Part shown: positions 35,858-44,339 of the stretch, piece after piece
How positions within the stretch are numbered: the first letter of the stretch is position 1
Layout of the letters: each line of letters starts with the position of its first letter
Assembly: GCA_029861865.1 (NCBI GenBank)
Contig: JAOTYL010000006.1
Location: forward strand, 1-64,000
DNA: 64,000 bases
DNA from: Myxococcales bacterium
GTDB taxonomy: Bacteria > Myxococcota_A > Polyangia > Polyangiales > Houyiibacteriaceae
Direction of reading: 5' to 3'
Notes under the pieces: generated by a model
Seen by the model: only the letters and a program-made list of their open reading frames with translations
The model's database searches: none
What the model was told of the DNA's origin: nothing
Translations under genes and position numbers: made by a program

Positions 35858-36702
35858 CGTGAGGTGTCTTCCTTTGGGTCCGGCATCTTCTCAAACATGA
35901 AGGCTTGGGGTCGCGCGTCGAGCCCCGTGCTGATCAGTCCTTCCATCGAGGCACGGACTTGGTCGACGTACTCTTGAATGACGTGGTCAGGCTCCGACCC
36001 GTCTCCCTCGAAGTGCATGGGTAGGCCGTAGTACACTTGACACGCGACCGGCAGTGGAAAAAAAACGAGTTGAGGTGCGACCGGCACGAACGGCCCGTTG
36101 ACGAGCCTAGCAAGCCACTTGATGTGAAAGAGCTGCGGGAACGCCTCCTCGCCGCCGATGAAGGCGCATGGGATCACGGGCGTGCCGGTCTTGAGCGCGA
36201 GGCGCATGAAGCCGGTCCCGAACCGGACGAGCTTGTAACGGTCTTTGTAGAGCTTCCCGGCCCCGGCCGCCCCCTCGGGAAACACCACGACGAGTCGCTC
36301 GTCCTCGAGGAGGTACGCGCCGTGCTCGGGGAGGCCGGTGAGATGCCCGAGCCGACTCAGTGCGACGGACGCAAATGGGGACCGCGTGAGGAAATACTCC
36401 GCCATCCCTTGACCGAGGCGGGGCGCTTCGTCGTTGAGGACGAGCGACGTGAAAATCATGGCCGCGTCCGCGCCGATGCCTCCCGAGTGATTTGCGACGA
36501 CGAGCGCGCGCCCCTGCCGTGGAATGAACTCCATCCCGAATGCCGTGACCTTCAGATAGTGACGGTAGAGGTAGGCCATCGGCGAATAGGCGCGGACCAA
36601 TGCCTTTTTCGAAAGGCCGAATCGATCGAAGCCGTAGTCGTCGAACGCGATCGGAAGCCGGTCGATATTCAGCCGAACTTGTTTGTCATCGAAAAACGAC
36701 AT
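35854..36702 (-). CDS. Lysophospholipid acyltransferase family protein (PlsC-like)
   Basis: The 282-residue product has the acyltransferase HX4-5D motif as [12 protein letters not shown], then the FPEGAAG motif ([12 protein letters not shown]) and [17 protein letters not shown], all typical of 1-acyl-glycerophosphate-type acyltransferases. The start is the ATG at 36702; the upstream GTG at 36732 lacks a ribosome binding site. It acts at the inner membrane surface. Its stop overlaps the epimerase start, so both are probably one operon. Confidence 0.82.
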   Translation of the reverse strand: MSFFDDKQVRLNIDRLPIAFDDYGFDRFGLSKKALVRAYSPMAYLYRHYLKVTAFGMEFIPRQGRALVVANHSGGIGADAAMIFTSLVLNDEAPRLGQGMAEYFLTRSPFASVALSRLGHLTGLPEHGAYLLEDERLVVVFPEGAAGAGKLYKDRYKLVRFGTGFMRLALKTGTPVIPCAFIGGEEAFPQLFHIKWLARLVNGPFVPVAPQLVFFPLPVACQVYYGLPMHFEGDGSEPDHVIQEYVDQVRASMEGLISTGLDARPQAFMFEKMPDPKEDTSR

Positions 36703-36768
36703 CGGTGCCCCGCTGAAGCCACCTGCAGCCACCCGCGACCACCGGATTGGCTCATGGTCGACTCCTTC

Positions 36769-37026
36769 TTACTTCTTCCAAAGCGGGCGTTTGAAGCACC
36801 ACAGGGTCGAGGTGGCGCTGCCGGCGGAGGTCACGAGCTCCCAGCCCTGTTCACCCATCTTGTTAGACCGCGCCGTCACTTGGGCGACGCCAGACGCCTC
36901 GAAGCACTGATACTGCCACTGATTTCTCTTGGCGGGAGTGTCGGCGGCAACGGGGTTGATCTGCGTGGTAAACAAACCGGCGACGAACGCACCTAACACA
37001 AATACGGCGACGATGATGGCTCTCAT
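36769..37026 (-). CDS. Small exported hypothetical protein
   Basis: The 85-residue product has a cleavable signal peptide (MRAIIVAVFVLGAFVAGLF, ending near VAADTP) and a mature part of about 55 residues. The mature part has two cysteines (CFEASG and WCFKRP) and a KMGEQGWELVTSAG block resembling the DUF4177-type fold seen in small exported proteins. I cannot assign a function. It lies between the acyltransferase and the sigma54 activator. Confidence 0.7.
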   Translation of the reverse strand: MRAIIVAVFVLGAFVAGLFTTQINPVAADTPAKRNQWQYQCFEASGVAQVTARSNKMGEQGWELVTSAGSATSTLWCFKRPLWKK

Positions 37027-37064
37027 GACCTTACCTCCTGAGATCGGAGCTTATAACACGCGGT

Positions 37065-38600
37065 CTAGTTCTTGAGCCGGTGTTTTTTGAGCTTGCTCTG
37101 CAGAGTCGTGGGCTTGAGCCCGAGGAGTTGGGCCGCACCGTCGGTGCCGTAGATCTTGCCATTGGTTCGTCGCAGCGCCAGTGCGAGGTAGCGTCGTTCG
37201 TGCTCGTGTAAGGGCAGCATCTTCGCGAGATTGTCGTCCGCCGCCGACGCTGGGCCCGCAGTCGCATTACCACCCAATGCGAGATGCGTCGCGTCGATCA
37301 CGCCACCTGGTTGCAGGATCGTGGCGCGCTCGAGCGTGTTCACCAACTCGCGCACGTTGCCGGGCCAGCTTTGATTCATCAATGCGTCGAGCGCAGCGTC
37401 ACTCAGTGTCCATGGCCCACGACCCGTGCGTTTCGCTAGCTGCTCGAGGAATTGTTCGGCGATCACTGGAATGTCTTCGAGGCGGTCGCGCAGTGCGGGC
37501 AGCTCGAGCGGGAACGCAGCAAGGCGGTAGTATAAATCAGAGCGAAACCTGCCATCTGTGATCGCCTTTTCGAGGTCGGCGTGCGAGGCGGCGATGACTC
37601 GAACGTCGACCCGAATCATCTCGTCCGAACCGACGGGCTCGAAAGTCCCTTCCTGCAGCACGCGCAGCAACTTGCTCTGAGCGGAAAGCGGCATATCGCC
37701 GATTTCGTCGAGCAAGAGCGTCCCGCCATTCGCCGTCAGAAACCGCCCCGGCCGGCGCCGATGCGCTCCCGAGAAAGCACCTTTGACGTGGCCAAAAAGC
37801 TCGCTTTCGACCAGGTTCTCCGGGATTGCCGCACAGTTGAGCTTCACGAACGGTTCCTCGACGCGGCCGCTCCACGCATGAACGGCCTGGGCCAGTACCT
37901 CTTTACCGACGCCGGTCTCTCCACGGATCAGGATCGGCATGTCCGACGCGGCACCCTGTTTCGCGAGCTCGGCCAGCCGCCGCAACTGCGGCGAGCGACT
38001 AGACTCGATGGCGCGGCAGGCTTGGGATCCGCCGGACTCCTCGACTAGGAGTCGATTCTGCTCCTTGAGCGCAAGCCGGTAGCGATCGAGCAGCCGCGAT
38101 TGCTCGGCAAACAACATCGCATAGGATACGAGTTGTCCGTACACGCCGGCAAGCTCCACGGCCTCGGGCCGATAGGTCTCGCAGACCATCCGATCGAGCG
38201 TGATGATCCCGAGCGAGCGGTCTGCTGCGTACAAGGGAACGACCATGCACGAGTGACCGTGCTCCAAGTCGAGGACGCCGTCATAGGGGTCGCCCTCGTC
38301 GCCGGCGTGGTTGTGCTGCTCGAGCGCGATCGGCTTTCGGGTCTCGAGTGCGCGGACGATGGTCGGAAAATCGTTCAACCGAAGGCGGTGTCGCCGAACT
38401 CGCTCGTTGGCCAGTGGGCCGTCCGCGACCTCGACGATCAGCTCCTCGCCCTCGAGCGCCAGAACCGCGGCGAGGTCGTACGGAACGACGTCGCGGAGGG
38501 CCGCGAGCGCATGGTGAAGCACGGTTTCGAGCTGGTTTGGCTGGCTTGCAAGCTCGGCCAGAGCGTGGAGATCGCGCGTATAGTCCCGAAGCTCCGCCAT
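37065..38600 (-). CDS. Sigma54-dependent transcriptional activator with N-terminal GAF domain
   Basis: The 511-residue product has a GAF sensor (about residues 20-175), an AAA+ domain and a Fis-type HTH at the end ([29 protein letters not shown]). The AAA+ domain has Walker A GETGVGKE (227-234) and the sigma54-contact loop GAFSGA (274-279). It should activate RpoN promoters in response to a small ligand or redox signal. The loop carries Ser where most have Thr (GAFTGA), a known variant. It is divergent from the operon at 39591, with the LLM gene between. Confidence 0.93.
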   Translation of the reverse strand: MAELRDYTRDLHALAELASQPNQLETVLHHALAALRDVVPYDLAAVLALEGEELIVEVADGPLANERVRRHRLRLNDFPTIVRALETRKPIALEQHNHAGDEGDPYDGVLDLEHGHSCMVVPLYAADRSLGIITLDRMVCETYRPEAVELAGVYGQLVSYAMLFAEQSRLLDRYRLALKEQNRLLVEESGGSQACRAIESSRSPQLRRLAELAKQGAASDMPILIRGETGVGKEVLAQAVHAWSGRVEEPFVKLNCAAIPENLVESELFGHVKGAFSGAHRRRPGRFLTANGGTLLLDEIGDMPLSAQSKLLRVLQEGTFEPVGSDEMIRVDVRVIAASHADLEKAITDGRFRSDLYYRLAAFPLELPALRDRLEDIPVIAEQFLEQLAKRTGRGPWTLSDAALDALMNQSWPGNVRELVNTLERATILQPGGVIDATHLALGGNATAGPASAADDNLAKMLPLHEHERRYLALALRRTNGKIYGTDGAAQLLGLKPTTLQSKLKKHRLKN

Positions 38601-38702
38601 TCGATGACTATGGGACCGAGATATCGTGGCAGCAACGGTATTTCGGTCTTCACCTTCAACGTTATTTCGTCGTCTCGGGGCCGGCGACGACCCCTAGGTC
38701 AC

Positions 38703-39575
38703 CTAGCCGAGGATGTCAGCGACGCGGTGAACATCGTCGGGGTCCGAAGTCGTCGGCACCAAGAGCACGTCGTCGGCGCCAGCATCTTCGGCGTGCCGGA
38801 GCGCATCCTTCAACGCCTCGCGTGTCGTCGCGACGCAGATCTGTTTGACGCTCTCCCGCGCCACCGGCGCCATGAAGTTCAAATACCGGTCGAGGTACGC
38901 GTCGAGTTGCGCACGCGCGTGGGGTCCCAGCGCATACCAAAATCCCGTGCCAAGCCATGGTTCCGGCCTGCCCCGTGCCTTCCATGACCGCCGCGCCGCC
39001 TCGAATTGCAGTTCCATCTCTGCGCGTGCCGGCCCGAAGCTGAAACCGCAGAGGCCATCAGCCCATTTCGATGCGACTTCGATCGACTCGACCATGAGCG
39101 ACCCCGCCAACAACTTCGGCCCGCCCTCCTGCACTGGAGCGGGCCCGACGGGGAGGGCGCCTTCGACCACCGGCTCGCCCCGCCACACGCTCCGCATCGT
39201 TTCGACGCTTTTCGCGAGACGGGTCAGGCGCCTCCCGAGGGGCGCTTCGACTGATTGGTAATCTTGTTCGCGACCGCCGACCCCCAACCCTGCCACGAAA
39301 CGGCCGCTGGAAAGCACGTCGATCGTCGCAAGCTGTTTGGCGAGCATCACGGGGTTGTGCAGCATCGGTACGAACACGTCGCTGACGACTTTGACGCGCT
39401 TGGTGAGCACCGCCGCCGCCGACAAAGCGGCCGTCATGTCGGGATTGTAAAAAGAGATGCGCTCGCCCGCGGCGATGCTGGCGAACGGGCCCGAGTCGAT
39501 CCGCTCGCACCACTTCAAAAAGGTTTCTCTGTCGAGCCCCGGCGCCATGACCGGGAGGTTGATGCCGATTTCCAT
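38703..39575 (-). CDS. LLM class (F420/FMN-dependent) oxidoreductase
   Basis: The 290-residue product resembles luciferase-like monooxygenase family members. It has an N-terminal [15 protein letters not shown], then [39 protein letters not shown] and, near the end, [23 protein letters not shown]. These TIM-barrel enzymes use F420 or FMN; I see no clear cofactor choice. It is divergent from the operon at 39591, sharing a 15-base intergenic space. Confidence 0.82.
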   Translation of the reverse strand: MEIGINLPVMAPGLDRETFLKWCERIDSGPFASIAAGERISFYNPDMTAALSAAAVLTKRVKVVSDVFVPMLHNPVMLAKQLATIDVLSSGRFVAGLGVGGREQDYQSVEAPLGRRLTRLAKSVETMRSVWRGEPVVEGALPVGPAPVQEGGPKLLAGSLMVESIEVASKWADGLCGFSFGPARAEMELQFEAARRSWKARGRPEPWLGTGFWYALGPHARAQLDAYLDRYLNFMAPVARESVKQICVATTREALKDALRHAEDAGADDVLLVPTTSDPDDVHRVADILG

Positions 39576-39590
39576 ATGCTAGGGTACACC

Positions 39591-40640
39591 ATGCGCAACG
39601 CGAAGGACTTCTTCAAACCCATGGCCATCGGGGCTCCGGCGCCCGTTCGCGAAATCCCGTTTCGGCCATCGCGGATGATCCATTTCTTCGACCCGAGTAA
39701 CCCCAAGATGGCTGCCAAAGCGCCGAGCATCGCCGCCAAGTGCGATGTGCTTCTCGGCAACCTCGAAGACGCAATTCAAGCCGACAACAAAGTCGATGCC
39801 CGCGAAGGGTTCGTGAAAATCGCCAAGGAGAACGACTTTGGCGACTGCCAGCTTTGGACGCGCGTCAACAGCCTCGACAGCCCCTGGTTCCTCGATGACA
39901 TGACACGAATCGTGCAAGAGGTGGGGGACAAGGTCGACGTGATCATGGTGCCCAAAGTCGAAGGCCCTTGGGATATCCATTATGTCGATCGTCTCCTCGC
40001 GCAGCTCGAGGCGCGTGCCGAGCTCCAGCGTCCAATATTGGTGCACGCGATTCTCGAAACGGCCCTCGGCGTGGCCAACGTCGAAGAGATAGCTGGAGCG
40101 AGCCCGCGCATGCAGGGGCTGAGCTTGGGTCCCGCGGATCTGGCGGCATCGCGTCGCATGAAGACCACTCGTGTCGGCGGCGGTCACCCTGGCTACTTGG
40201 TGCGGACCGATCCGGACCCTGACGATCTCGACGCGCCACGCGAAACCGCCCAGCAAGACCTTTGGCATTACACGATCGCGCGGATGGTCGATGCGTGTGT
40301 CGCCAATGGCATCTTCGCGTACTACGGCCCGTTTGGAGACATCCGGGATACCGTCGCTTGTGAAGATCAGTTTCGGAACGCTTTTCTGCTCGGTTGCGTC
40401 GGCGCATGGTCGCTTCATCCGGTGCAGATCGACATCGCCAAAAAGGTCTTCAGCCCGCCCGTCGACGAGGTGCTTTGGGCCAAGCGCGTCATCGAAGAAA
40501 TGGGTGACGGTACCGGTGCCGTCATGATCGACGGCAAAATGCAGGACGACGCAACCTACAAGCAATGCAACGTGATGGTCGAGCTTGCGCGGAAGCTCGC
40601 CGAGAAAGACGACGAGCTCAAGCAAGCATACCAGTTCTAG
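39591..40640 (+). CDS. Malyl-CoA/methylmalyl-CoA lyase-like (HpcH/HpaI-CitE family)
   Basis: The 349-residue product has the family core: [24 protein letters not shown] and [14 protein letters not shown]. It also has [21 protein letters not shown] and [22 protein letters not shown]. The last segments resemble those of L-malyl-CoA/beta-methylmalyl-CoA lyase (Mcl1). It would cleave malyl-CoA to acetyl-CoA and glyoxylate, or the reverse. The ATG at 39591 is chosen; an ATG at 39576 overlaps the divergent gene. First gene of a five-gene run. Confidence 0.8.
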   Translation: MRNAKDFFKPMAIGAPAPVREIPFRPSRMIHFFDPSNPKMAAKAPSIAAKCDVLLGNLEDAIQADNKVDAREGFVKIAKENDFGDCQLWTRVNSLDSPWFLDDMTRIVQEVGDKVDVIMVPKVEGPWDIHYVDRLLAQLEARAELQRPILVHAILETALGVANVEEIAGASPRMQGLSLGPADLAASRRMKTTRVGGGHPGYLVRTDPDPDDLDAPRETAQQDLWHYTIARMVDACVANGIFAYYGPFGDIRDTVACEDQFRNAFLLGCVGAWSLHPVQIDIAKKVFSPPVDEVLWAKRVIEEMGDGTGAVMIDGKMQDDATYKQCNVMVELARKLAEKDDELKQAYQF

Positions 40641-40648
40641 GAGCTCCG

Positions 40649-41521
40649 ATGATTACGACGCATCGACCTCGTCGAAGTGTATTGTACATGCCTGGCTCGA
40701 ACGCCCGGGCCCTCGACAAGAGCCGAACGCTACCGGCGGACGCCTTGATCTTCGATCTCGAAGACGCCGTCGCCCCTGACGCCAAGGTGACCGCACGCAT
40801 CCAGGTCGTCCAAACCGTCGAGGCTGGCGGCTACGGGAAACGCGAGATCCTGATCCGCACCAACGGGTTGAACACGCCCTGGGGCTACGATGACTTGGCA
40901 GCGGTTGCGGCGATCGGCGCGGACGCAATCCTGCTTCCGAAAGTCGAAAGCGCGGAAATGGTGCGCCAGGCCGAGTCGGTTTTGGTAACCCATGGTGCGG
41001 CGACCGAGCTGGCCATTTGGTGCATGATGGAAACCCCGCGCGCGATGCTGCATGCCGAGGAAATCGCGGATGCGAGCCCACGCCTCGGAGGCTTGGTGAT
41101 GGGTACGTCGGACCTCGCCAAGGATCTCCAGGCGCAGCATACGGCGATGCGGCTCCCGCTCATCACGTCGTTGGGCCTGTGCATGCTCGCTGCACGTGCA
41201 GCTCGGATCGCGATCCTCGATGGGGTCTTTCTGGATCTCAATGACCAGGAGGGTTTCGTCGAATCCTGTCGCCAGGGGGCCGAGCTCGGCTTCGATGGCA
41301 AGACCCTGATCCATCCGAAACAGCTCGCGGCGGCGAACGAGGTGTTCGCACCCTCCGACGAGGAGATTAGGCTCTCCCAAGAGATCATCGAAGCTTATGC
41401 CGAGGCGGAAGCACAAGGAAGGGGTGTGGTGGTGGTGGACGGCAAGTTGATCGAAAAATTGCACGTCGATCACGCCAAGCGTGTAGTCGCCCTGGCCAAC
41501 GCGATCAGGCCCCTTGCCTAA
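40649..41521 (+). CDS. CitE-like CoA ester lyase
   Basis: The 290-residue product has the CitE family N-terminus (RRSVLYMPGSNARALDKSR) and the metal/CoA-binding segments LIFDLEDAVAPDAK and LIRTNGLNTPWGYDDL. LLPKVESAEMV and KTLIHPKQLAAANEVFAP complete the core. It should split a short acyl-CoA such as citramalyl-CoA or malyl-CoA. An AGGAG site precedes the ATG at 40649. It is a second paralogue in the same operon as the malyl-CoA lyase, suggesting two sequential or alternative lyase steps. Confidence 0.85.
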   Translation: MITTHRPRRSVLYMPGSNARALDKSRTLPADALIFDLEDAVAPDAKVTARIQVVQTVEAGGYGKREILIRTNGLNTPWGYDDLAAVAAIGADAILLPKVESAEMVRQAESVLVTHGAATELAIWCMMETPRAMLHAEEIADASPRLGGLVMGTSDLAKDLQAQHTAMRLPLITSLGLCMLAARAARIAILDGVFLDLNDQEGFVESCRQGAELGFDGKTLIHPKQLAAANEVFAPSDEEIRLSQEIIEAYAEAEAQGRGVVVVDGKLIEKLHVDHAKRVVALANAIRPLA

Positions 41522-41555
41522 CGCGGAGAAGAGGGGCTAGTCTCCCCGTTCCACT

Positions 41556-42749
41556 ATGCGCTTTTACGAATTCGAAGCGAAGCAACTCCTCGAAAAGCAC
41601 GGGATTCCGCTGGTTCAGAGCGAGCTCGTCAAGACCGCCGACGAGGCCAAAACGGCAGCCTCGAAGATCGGCGGTCCCGTCATTTTGAAGGCCCAGGTCA
41701 TCGCCCCCGGCCTCACGACTGCGTCGGTCCAAGAGGTGGCCGACCCTGCCGGTGCAAAAGCTGCTGCTGCCACGCTGCTCGGGCTCGACGATGGTGGTCG
41801 CAAGCCCAACGGCATCCTCGTCGAGGCGCGACCTACTGGCGAAGCGGTGTACAGCCTGAGCTTCACCTATGATGGAACCACCAAGCTTCCTGTCATCGCA
41901 GCCGCCAACATGGCCGGCAAGATCGACGACCTCGGCGATACGCATCCCGAGCGTATCGTCCGCCGGCATTTCTCGGCGCTTTATCCGTTCTCGGACTACA
42001 TCGCCAAAGAGCTCGCCAAGTCACTTGTGCTCGGGGGGAACGACCTCAAGCGCATGACCCGGATCGTGTCCGGGCTCGCGCGGCTCTTTCTGAAGTACGA
42101 CTTGGCCGACCTCGACATCACGTCCATGGTCAAGCTAGGTGAAGGCAGGTTCGCGGTGCTCGACGTCGAGGCCGATCTCGAGATCGAGGCGCGCCACCGA
42201 CAACGGCCAATGCTCGACGACCTCGGTTTTGCCAAGGACGACCTTCGGCAGGTGCGCGAACCGACCAAGTTCGAGCTCGAGGGAGCGCGGATCGACGCCG
42301 AGGATCCTCGCGGCATCATTAGCCCGATCGCCGAGTTCGACGGCAACATCGGCCTGGTCATCGGCGCCGGCGGAGGCTCGCTGACCTTGACAGACGCAGT
42401 CCGGAAGCACGGTGGTCGACCAGCCAATTACGCGGCGATAGGCGGTAACCCAAGCGTCGACAAGGCTCGCAGGCTCACCAAGCTCGTCTTGAGCAAGCCG
42501 GGCGTCGACAAGATCGCCGTCATGTCGAACGTGGTTTCCAACACGCGGGCTGATCTCGTTGCACGTGGCGTCATCAAAGGCATTACCGAGCTCGGTTTCG
42601 AGCCCAAAGACAAGATCTTGATCTTCCGCGTCCCAGGAGCTTGGGAGGCTGACGCCGCCAAGATCCTCCAGAAGTACGGCGTCGAGTACTGCGATCGAAC
42701 GGTTTCGATCAGCGAAGCGGCGCGACGTGCCGTCGAGAAAGTTAGTTAG
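41556..42749 (+). CDS. Acyl-CoA ligase beta subunit (SucC/MtkA type)
   Basis: The 397-residue product is an ATP-grasp beta subunit. It has MRFYEFEAKQLLEKHGIPLV, an early GGPVILKAQVIAPG, then the C-terminal domain starting SPIAEFDGNIGLVIGAGGGSL and ANYAAIGGNPSVDKARRLTKLV. Succinyl-CoA and malyl-CoA synthetases share this layout. The operon partners make malate-CoA ligase (malate thiokinase) attractive, but substrate cannot be read from sequence. Confidence 0.85.
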   Translation: MRFYEFEAKQLLEKHGIPLVQSELVKTADEAKTAASKIGGPVILKAQVIAPGLTTASVQEVADPAGAKAAAATLLGLDDGGRKPNGILVEARPTGEAVYSLSFTYDGTTKLPVIAAANMAGKIDDLGDTHPERIVRRHFSALYPFSDYIAKELAKSLVLGGNDLKRMTRIVSGLARLFLKYDLADLDITSMVKLGEGRFAVLDVEADLEIEARHRQRPMLDDLGFAKDDLRQVREPTKFELEGARIDAEDPRGIISPIAEFDGNIGLVIGAGGGSLTLTDAVRKHGGRPANYAAIGGNPSVDKARRLTKLVLSKPGVDKIAVMSNVVSNTRADLVARGVIKGITELGFEPKDKILIFRVPGAWEADAAKILQKYGVEYCDRTVSISEAARRAVEKVS

Positions 42750-42760
42750 AAGGATCCGCA

Positions 42761-43660
42761 ATGGCCGTCATCGTCCACGAAGATTTTCAGTTCATCGTCC
42801 AAGGCATCACTGGGCGCGAGGCGTTGAACTTCACCCGTGAGTGCCTCGAGTACGGCTCGAAAATCATCGGCGGCGTCACTCCAGGCAAAGGGGGCCGTGA
42901 GGTGTACGGTGTTCCGGTCTACGACACCGTTCGCGAGATCACCGATACACAAAGAGTCGATGGGACCGTCATCACGGTGCCACTCGCGTTTGCGCCAGAC
43001 GCCGCATACGAGGCGATCGACGCTGGGATCAAGGAGATCATCATCATCACCGAGGGCATTCCCCGCAAAGACGCTTCGGCGGTGGTTGAGTATGCCGCGC
43101 TCCACGGGGCGCGGGTGATCGGCCCCAACTGCCTGGGCATCATCGTGCCCGACGTCTGCCGCTTTGGAAGCCTTGGTGGGCCCGCGGTCGACTGCCGCAA
43201 AGCTTTCAAGCCGGGAGTCGTTGGCGTGATGTCCCGTTCAGGCGGGATGACCACCGAGATCTGCAACGCCCTGACCCTCTCTGGGCTTGGCGTGAGCACC
43301 GCGATCTCGATCGGCGGTGACCCCGTGATCGGGTCGACCTACGCCGACCTGATTCCGCTGTTCGAGGCGGACAAAGACACCAAGGCAGTGGTGGTGTACT
43401 CCGAGCCTGGGGGCACAGCCGAAGCCGAGCTCGCGCGCTGGACCCAAGAACACAAAAGCCGGCTCCCGATCGTGGCCTTCGTGGCAGGTCGCTTCATGGA
43501 TGAGATGCCCGGGATGAGCTTCGGCCATGCAGGCACGGTCGTAAACAAGAAGGTCGATTCGCCGGCCGACAAGATGCGCCGAATGCGAGAGGCTGGCATT
43601 TCCGTCGCCGAAGAGATCGGCGACATTCCAAACCTCGTCCGAGAGCGCATCGGAAACTGA
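42761..43660 (+). CDS. Acyl-CoA ligase alpha subunit (SucD/MtkB type)
   Basis: The 299-residue product has the CoA-binding Rossmann domain (VQGITGREALNFTRECLEYG; GGVTPGKGGREVYGVPVYDTVREI) and the phosphohistidine segment FGHAGTVVNK. It pairs with the beta subunit gene 11 bases upstream. Together they convert a dicarboxylate to its CoA ester with ATP or GTP in the cytoplasm. Confidence 0.88.
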   Translation: MAVIVHEDFQFIVQGITGREALNFTRECLEYGSKIIGGVTPGKGGREVYGVPVYDTVREITDTQRVDGTVITVPLAFAPDAAYEAIDAGIKEIIIITEGIPRKDASAVVEYAALHGARVIGPNCLGIIVPDVCRFGSLGGPAVDCRKAFKPGVVGVMSRSGGMTTEICNALTLSGLGVSTAISIGGDPVIGSTYADLIPLFEADKDTKAVVVYSEPGGTAEAELARWTQEHKSRLPIVAFVAGRFMDEMPGMSFGHAGTVVNKKVDSPADKMRRMREAGISVAEEIGDIPNLVRERIGN

Positions 43661-43676
43661 GCGGCAGAGGATCATC

Positions 43677-43898
43677 ATGGCTATGTTCATACGCGTGGAT
43701 GTCGACAAAAGCGTCATCGAAAAGACTCCCGGGCTGGCCGATAAGCTCGTCGAAGTGTGCCCCGTCAACATCTTCAAAGTTGGCTCCAAGCCGAGCTCGG
43801 TCGAAATCGTCGAAGACAACGTCGACGAATGCACCCTCTGCGACCTGTGCATGCAGGCCTCCCCCAAGGGGGTGCGCGTGGTGAAGTTGTACGAGTAG
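43677..43898 (+). CDS. Small [4Fe-4S] ferredoxin
   Basis: The 73-residue protein has four cysteines that can ligand one [4Fe-4S] cluster: C28 in EVCPVN, then C52, C55 and C58 in ECTLCDLCMQASPKG. The second half-motif lacks the fourth cysteine, so a single cluster is expected. It is the last gene of the operon. It may donate electrons to a partner encoded elsewhere. None of the neighbours here is a clear reductase. Confidence 0.85.
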   Translation: MAMFIRVDVDKSVIEKTPGLADKLVEVCPVNIFKVGSKPSSVEIVEDNVDECTLCDLCMQASPKGVRVVKLYE

Positions 43899-43909
43899 GG
43901 GCGTCAACC

Positions 43910-44043
43910 GGTGACCCGGGCCACGGCACGGGACGGGCGTGCTCGCAATGGGGCCCCGGTCGCCCTTTGCGATAAGTACGGATCCTGACGCGGGCTCCTC
44001 CCCATCGCTGTGCTGCCCATCCCGCGCCGCGGCCCGAGTCACC
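43910..44043 (-). repeat. Long inverted-repeat element, copy A
   Basis: A 24-base arm at 43910-43933 (GGTGACCCGGGCC...) matches the reverse complement of 44020-44043 at 21 of 24 positions. As minus-strand RNA, the three differences become G-U wobbles. Outside the arms lie GCGTCAAC (left) and TACTCCTCGAGAACAG (right), identical to copy B at 54.5 kb. The loop is 86 bases. With the array below it fills 43899-44339, where I see no gene. Confidence 0.85.
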
Positions 44044-44055
44044 TACTCCTCGAGA

Positions 44056-44331
44056 ACAGCGTCAGCGACAGTTGCCAGTGCCAGTGCCAGTGTCAGTGTC
44101 ACTGTCAGCGACAGTGCCAGTGCCAGTGACAGTGCCAGTGTCAGTGCCAGCGACAGTGTCAGTGCCAGTGCCAGCGACGGTGTCAGCGACAGTGCCAGTG
44201 CCAGCGACAGCGACAGTGTGAGTGGCAGCGCCAGTGCCAGTGTCAGCGACAGTGTCAGTGCCAGCGACAGTGCCAGTGCCAGTGCCAGCGACAGTGCCAG
44301 TGTCAGCGGCAGCGCCAGTGTCCGCGACAGG
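44056..44331 (+). repeat. Hexanucleotide array R2 (GNCAGY on plus strand), the longest copy
   Basis: About 46 units of GTCAGT, GCCAGT, GACAGT, GTCAGC, GCCAGC, GACAGC and a few variants run unbroken. The array abuts the stop codon of the minus-strand gene at 44340 (8 bases) and the border of inverted-repeat copy A. The frame reads as alternating Ala/Val/Asp and Ser with no start or other gene support. Confidence 0.95.
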
Positions 44332-44339
44332 CTTGGCGG

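Noticed and set aside
43910-44043. An insertion sequence at the 44 kb and 54.5 kb inverted repeats
   Set aside because: No transposase frame lies between the arms and no target-site duplication could be found, so an IS call is unsupported. A non-autonomous element remains possible and is reported as a finding.
44056-44331. A CRISPR array at the 44 kb repeat
   Set aside because: Units are six bases, directly tandem, without spacers, and there are no cas genes.
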